From NCBI GenBank assembly GCA_035505375.1, contig DATJQV010000089.1, positions 1-55,713 on the forward strand: a DNA stretch of 55,713 bases. The letters are read 5' to 3'. Below, piece after piece: positions 51,734 through 55,713 of this stretch. Under the pieces are notes generated by a model, which saw only the letters and a program-made list of their open reading frames with translations, had not been told where the DNA came from and searched no databases. Source of the DNA: a bacterium. GTDB lineage: Bacteria; Hydrothermota; Tepidihabitantia; Tepidihabitantales; Tepidihabitantaceae. The translations under genes and the position numbers were made by a program. Within the stretch, counting starts at the first letter, position 1. The number at the start of each line of letters is the position of its first letter.

Positions 51734-54322
51734 ATGAAGCGTCCGGTCCTGCTGCCGCTTCTGGTCGCCTCGGCTCTGGCCTTCTCCCTCCCGATTGAAG
51801 CAGACACGAACCAACGCGCGAGTGCCGTCGAGAAACAGACACAATCCGTGGACTACACAATTTCCGCACGGCTCGACGACGCCGCCGGAGTGATTCGCGG
51901 CGCCGAGACCATCCGCTACCGCAACCTGAGCCGGGACACCCTCAGCGACCTCTGCCTTCACCTCTACCCCAACGCCTTTCGCGATCGCGGCACGGCATAT
52001 GCTCGCGAGCTTGAGGCGATGGGCCGCTACGACTTCTCGCTCACCCGGGAACGCAGCCGCGGCTCCATCCGGCTGGACTGGACCGAATCCGGCGGCCGGG
52101 TGGGCCTCATGTACGATGCCGGGACCGAACTCGCGCTGATCCTGAACCCGCCGCTCGCACCCGGCGAAACTGTGTCAATCAGCATCGGGTTCCACACCAA
52201 AGTCCCTGCCACCGGGGCCGAGCTCGCCCGCAAAGGCCGCGGCTTCGTGCTGGCCCACTGGTTCCCCGAGGTCGCCGCAAGACAGGGGCTGTCCCCATCC
52301 AGCAACTGGCTGCTTGGCGGCTACCACGTGTTCGGCCACTCGCCCGCCGCGTTCGCGGACTACCACGTGGTGCTTGACCTGGCCCCGGACCTGGACATCG
52401 CCGCGACCGGCGCGGCAAGCGACTCTCAGGCGTACCCGGCCGGGCCGGGACGCAAGGCCGTTCACATCGAAGCGACGAACGTCGCCGGATTCGCAGTCGC
52501 GGCCTTGCCGGGACTCAAGAAGATGGCCCGCACCATCGAAGGTGTGGACGTGACGATTCTGGCGCGCAGCTTCTCCAACCCGGACTGGTACTACGCCCTC
52601 ATGTCCGTGGCCGACATGCTCCACGACATGCAGCAATGGAACGGCCCGTTCCCGTTTGCCGGACTGACCATCGTTGACGGCTCTGGTGTCGTCGCGCAGG
52701 ATGCATCCCACCCCGGGCTCATCGTCATGGCTACGGGCCCGATTCCTTACACGCGGATATTCGAACAGGAGCTGGCGCGGCAGGTTGCGCTGCAATGGTC
52801 GCGTTGCGCGACCGGCGCCGACGAACTCACCGACCCTGCCATCGTCCAGGGCCCTGCCGCCTACTCCGCCATGCGCTACATGGACGACAAATACGGCCGC
52901 ACCAGCCTCGTGTCGAACCCCGTCTTCGGCTGGCTGCTTCGGGGCCTGAACTCCGAATACTACAACCGGCTCTACTACTACCTCGGCGCGTCGAACAACG
53001 TCCTCTGCCCGGATCCGACCAGATGTCGCGACCAGGTCGGCTACCAGGCCGCCGAGCAATCCGGCCCCGCGCTCCTGCTGCTTGCGGAAGAACGGAGACA
53101 AGGCCGGACCACCTTCGACCCATTACTGCGCACATGGACACAGGGACTGCCCGGCAAAGACCCGACCGTTTTCGACCCTGTCTCCATTCTCCACGCGCGG
53201 GGTACTGACGCCAGCCGAGCACCGGACACGGTCCTGCCCAGCCGCCTCGGCAACCGCCGCGTCACCATCCAGCCCGTCTTCGAACTGCCCAGCTTCTCCG
53301 ACTACCAGATCTTCTACGGCCCGTACTTCTGGGCTGACGCCTACAGCGGAGCCCAATGCTGCGTCTGGGCTCAGGGCCGCCAGTTCTTTGACGTCGGGCC
53401 GCTGCGCGGCCGCCACCAATGGATGGTGAGTGAAATCTACAGCACCCACATTCATGACTTGCACTCCAGCGTCAACTACCAGACTCCGCTCACCTTCATC
53501 GACGACCGGTTGCGCCTCTACGCCGCGCTCGACTACTCGACCGTGGACGCCGGCGCCAAACTCTACTTCAGTCAGGAACTCGGGCCGGTCTACCGCCAGC
53601 CCAAGACCACCATCGACTTCGGCTACCGCGTCCTCGACGTCAAGAGAGTCGATTTCCGCGACACCAACGCCTGGGAACTCGGCCGCACTGCCGACCTTCG
53701 CCTGCACATCGCCCAAAGCTACGAAACGCGGCTCCTCCTCGGCAGCGCGCAACTCCTCGCGCGGAAAGGCATGACTGCGCTCGGCAGCGACAGCAACTAC
53801 CTCAGGCTGGGCATTGAACAATCGCATACCTGGCGGGGCCTGCGCCCGGTCGAACTGACTCTGCGGGCGTTCGCCGGCTGCGTATGGGGCAACGTGCCCA
53901 AACAGGACCAGTTCTACCTCTCCGGCGGCCTCATCAGCAACGGCGCGGAACCGGTCACCTGGGGCTACAAAGGCATCTCGTCCGGCCAGGAAAACTGGCA
54001 CTACGACGCCGACGTCAACTGCCGCGGATACGCGGGCCTGTACCTCCACGGCCGCGCCGCCTACGGCCTCAACTTCCAGGTCACGACCCCGAAACTCGGC
54101 CTGATTTCCGCGTCGCCCTTCTTCGACCTCGGCAATGTCGGAGACAGCCTGAACCAGGCCGGGTTCTGGAATCCCCGCATGGACGCCGGCCTCAAACTCA
54201 CGCTCGGCCCGCTCTACGCCGACTTCCCGGTCTGGCGATTCCAATCCGGCGTTTCCGACCAGCGTTTCGCCTTCCGCTGGATGCTCGGGCTCAAAGTCAG
54301 CGGCACCCTCGGCAGCTCCTGA
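51734..54322 (+). CDS. M1-peptidase-like protein without zinc ligands, fused to a probable outer-membrane barrel
   Basis: 862 residues: signal peptide (RPVLLPLLVASALAFSLPIEA), an M1-type N-terminal beta domain (YTISARLDDAAGVIRGAETIRYRN, LHLYPNAF), a gluzincin-like domain, then from about 500 a Tyr/Trp-rich stretch of alternating strands ending in GLKVSGTLGSS, consistent with a beta-barrel. Where M1 enzymes have HELAHQW, this one has QELARQVALQW (about 346-356): both His ligands are gone. The downstream LxEGF Glu is also replaced (AIVQGPAAY) and the GAMEN-like loop reads QDASHPGLI. It is therefore probably a non-catalytic surface protein. Confidence 0.75.
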   Translation: MKRPVLLPLLVASALAFSLPIEADTNQRASAVEKQTQSVDYTISARLDDAAGVIRGAETIRYRNLSRDTLSDLCLHLYPNAFRDRGTAYARELEAMGRYDFSLTRERSRGSIRLDWTESGGRVGLMYDAGTELALILNPPLAPGETVSISIGFHTKVPATGAELARKGRGFVLAHWFPEVAARQGLSPSSNWLLGGYHVFGHSPAAFADYHVVLDLAPDLDIAATGAASDSQAYPAGPGRKAVHIEATNVAGFAVAALPGLKKMARTIEGVDVTILARSFSNPDWYYALMSVADMLHDMQQWNGPFPFAGLTIVDGSGVVAQDASHPGLIVMATGPIPYTRIFEQELARQVALQWSRCATGADELTDPAIVQGPAAYSAMRYMDDKYGRTSLVSNPVFGWLLRGLNSEYYNRLYYYLGASNNVLCPDPTRCRDQVGYQAAEQSGPALLLLAEERRQGRTTFDPLLRTWTQGLPGKDPTVFDPVSILHARGTDASRAPDTVLPSRLGNRRVTIQPVFELPSFSDYQIFYGPYFWADAYSGAQCCVWAQGRQFFDVGPLRGRHQWMVSEIYSTHIHDLHSSVNYQTPLTFIDDRLRLYAALDYSTVDAGAKLYFSQELGPVYRQPKTTIDFGYRVLDVKRVDFRDTNAWELGRTADLRLHIAQSYETRLLLGSAQLLARKGMTALGSDSNYLRLGIEQSHTWRGLRPVELTLRAFAGCVWGNVPKQDQFYLSGGLISNGAEPVTWGYKGISSGQENWHYDADVNCRGYAGLYLHGRAAYGLNFQVTTPKLGLISASPFFDLGNVGDSLNQAGFWNPRMDAGLKLTLGPLYADFPVWRFQSGVSDQRFAFRWMLGLKVSGTLGSS

Positions 54323-54340
54323 CCGCGGTCTAATCCGCCG

Positions 54341-54700
54341 ATTACGCAGATGACGCAGATTGAGGATTCGGATAGAGCAGAATTCAGAAACCAGAAACCA
54401 GAATGCAGAATTGACGATGGACGAGGAGACGATGGACGAAAGGACGGGTAACCGTAGATTACGCAGATGACGCAGATTCAGGATTCGGATAGAGCAGAAT
54501 CCAGAAACCAGAAACCAGAATGCAGAATTGACGATGGACGAAGAGACGATGGACGAGAGGACGGGTAACCGCAGATTACGCAGATTCAGGAACCGGATAG
54601 TTCAGAACTCAGAAACCAGAGACCAGGATTCAGAATTGGCCAGACGAGGAACCAAGAACCAAAAACCAGGAACTGTCGCGAACCGCAGATGACGCAGATT
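54341..54700 (+). repeat. 117-bp tandem repeat, about 2.7 copies
   Basis: Units start at 54341, 54458 and 54575, exactly 117 bp apart. Each unit combines GATTACGCAGATGACGCAG with CAGAAACCAGAAACCAGAAT and GACGATGGACGA words. The third unit is more diverged and a fragment follows at about 54682. No gene is visible. Confidence 0.85.
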
Positions 54701-54807
54701 GCTTTGGAGTGCGGGAGCACGGCTCCCGCTCTTCACGGCCGGCCAGAGAAGCGAACCGCGCGGATGATGACCGTATGGCTGCGCCGCACTACGTCGATGG
54801 CCACCGG

Positions 54808-54963
54808 AAAGCTCAGGTCAAAGTCAGCCAGAAACCTTATCAAATGGCTTGTTCAGAGGCTCACTCGAAAACTGCGGTCAAGACTCTGCACATCGCTACC
54901 TCAGTCGCTTGAGCCAAAGTACGGCACAACGTTGCTGGCATCTCTCATATCATAGACCCCGAC
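54808..54963. repeat. 12-nt-periodic array 4, 13 degenerate units
   Basis: Units such as AAAGCTCAGGTC (54808), ATGGCTTGTTCA (54844), GAGGCTCACTCG (54856) and ATCGCTACCTCA (54892) keep the ANNGCTCNNNNC plan of arrays 1-3 in unbroken 12-nt phase, with more decay. Confidence 0.65.
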
Positions 54964-54978
54964 TTCGCTTCCTGAATC

Positions 54979-55328
54979 AACCCGGTTGACTCTGGTCAGA
55001 ATCAAACCGCATTACTAGCAGCGGTCGGCATCCTCCGGAGCATCTGCCTAACCGTTCGATAGACCGCCCGACACACCTACCGGAAGTCAGTCTGCAGGAC
55101 CAACTGCAAGTAGGACTATCGGATCGACCATTACACCAACCGACAGTCCGACCATAAGACATACCAGCAGTACAACCGATGATTCAACCGACAGTAGGTC
55201 TATCAGTCGAACCTGCACAGGGTCTACTAGTCCAACTGCTGGTTCGATATTTGGATGTACTGCTGCACCAATCCATAGACCGTCTACCGGACGGTCTGGT
55301 AGACGGTCTGGTAGACGGTCTAGTAGAA
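54979..55328. repeat. 12-nt-periodic array 5, different consensus
   Basis: At least 23 units from 55053, perhaps more from 54979, with a consensus near CAACCNNNAGTC or GGTCTNNTAGAC. Examples are CAACCGACAGTC (55137) and GGTCTGGTAGAC (55293 and 55305, identical). The right end contains an inverted repeat (GTCTACC and GGTAGAC). The phase is unbroken. The base composition is less GC-rich than the genes. Confidence 0.8.
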
Positions 55329-55713
55329 GCAGAGTCTTGGCGCTGCGCTGGCCGAGGCTATGTTGCTAACCTACGTACTTATGGCATTTAGATTGCTTGC
55401 GCGGTCGCTGTGTATGGCTCAGCAGTTATTCCGGTCTTGTTGCTATCAATTGCGTTCATGGCTGCCCCTGCTATGTTCATCCCGGCACTCAGCCGCTCAG
55501 GCGGAATTCGCCATTCAGTGTAGGTCAGGAATCCGCACTCCGATGCCGCCGCCCGGCCCGCCAATGAGACCAAGGTCAAAGAGACCATCAACGCATGCGG
55601 GGTCTCAACGCAGCGCCTTCCGACCCCAGCGTCTGACTCCTGCAAACTGCCAACTGGAAACTGGCAACTCGCGCCGTAGGCGCGTCAGGTCCTGGCCAGG
55701 ACCCATGAGGACG
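55329..55713. other. Mostly unassigned end region
   Basis: A minus-strand frame (55388-55645, 85 residues, middle part GFLTYTEWRIPPERLSAGMN) is open, but I cannot identify it. It could be a gene fragment or the antisense of one. A TGCAAACTGCCAACTGGAAA-type word lies at about 55641-55668. Nothing else is seen. Confidence 0.3.

Noticed and set aside
55388-55645. 85-codon minus-strand ORF at the right end
   Set aside because: The reading looks protein-like in part, but I cannot name a family, and there is no start signal. It is left as unassigned.

Overview
This window is a GC-rich stretch of chromosome from a diderm (Gram-negative type) bacterium. The evidence for two membranes is an LPS-export set (lptB, lptA and lptC genes plus an LpxL-like acyltransferase), a Tol-Pal envelope system and several lipoproteins. 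The style suggests an uncultured candidate-phylum genome, perhaps WOR-3/Stahlbacteria-like: housekeeping genes in unusual combinations, DUF2723, freestanding four-helix-bundle proteins and repeat-filled spacers. That placement is an inference, not a result. I see no rRNA, tRNA, CRISPR or insertion sequence.

Layout. 1-15.3 kb is accessory: the end of a KdpD-like sensor, two 12-nt-periodic arrays, a TPR protein with an S26-like peptidase, several membrane or secreted proteins of unknown role, an EEP-family nuclease, a double GNAT protein, a flavin oxidoreductase and a papain-like peptidase. Most are single transcription units separated by repeat-word spacers. 15.4-26.7 kb on the minus strand is a dense run: adk-map-infA-rpmJ (a fragment of the ribosomal spc/alpha operon), pyrG, acyltransferase, lptC, lptA, lptB, rpoN, selB, selD. 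selD itself carries an in-frame UGA (Sec) codon followed by a SECIS-like hairpin. 26.8-31.8 kb holds a large DUF2723 membrane protein and fhs, convergent on a terminator. 32-35 kb holds a third 12-nt array, two unknown genes and a complete small transcription unit for a 22-residue Lys-rich CxxC peptide. 35.4-47.3 kb holds mfd, tsaE, a thiolase flanked by two four-helix-bundle paralogues, a crotonase, lemA, an M48 protease and dnaE. 47.4-54.3 kb holds tolA-like/tolR/tolQ/cpoB/pal (no tolB), an XRE regulator and an M1-peptidase-like protein that has lost its zinc ligands and is fused to a probable beta-barrel. 54.3-55.7 kb is non-coding and repeat-rich.

Four themes stand out. (1) Arrays with an exact 12-nt period occur at three loci (1.0-2.0, 32.0 and 54.8-55.3 kb). 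Two copies align over 24 units without a single indel. (2) Sixteen clear promoters (TTGACN, 16-17 nt, TANNNT-like) can be read. In eight of them an ATG or GTG lies 6-10 nt after the -10 box, where transcription should start. Three of these are leaderless genes (TPR gene, adk, dnaE). Five are short leaderless leader ORFs, four of which end on or next to the start codon of the following gene. (3) Families of short repeat words fill the spacers and also occur in frame inside or at the ends of conserved genes (tsaE, mfd, the DUF2723 gene, lptC, selB). (4) Selenium metabolism is present, and its own SelD appears to be a selenoprotein.

All calls come from reading the sequence and from family knowledge. 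No database search was run.
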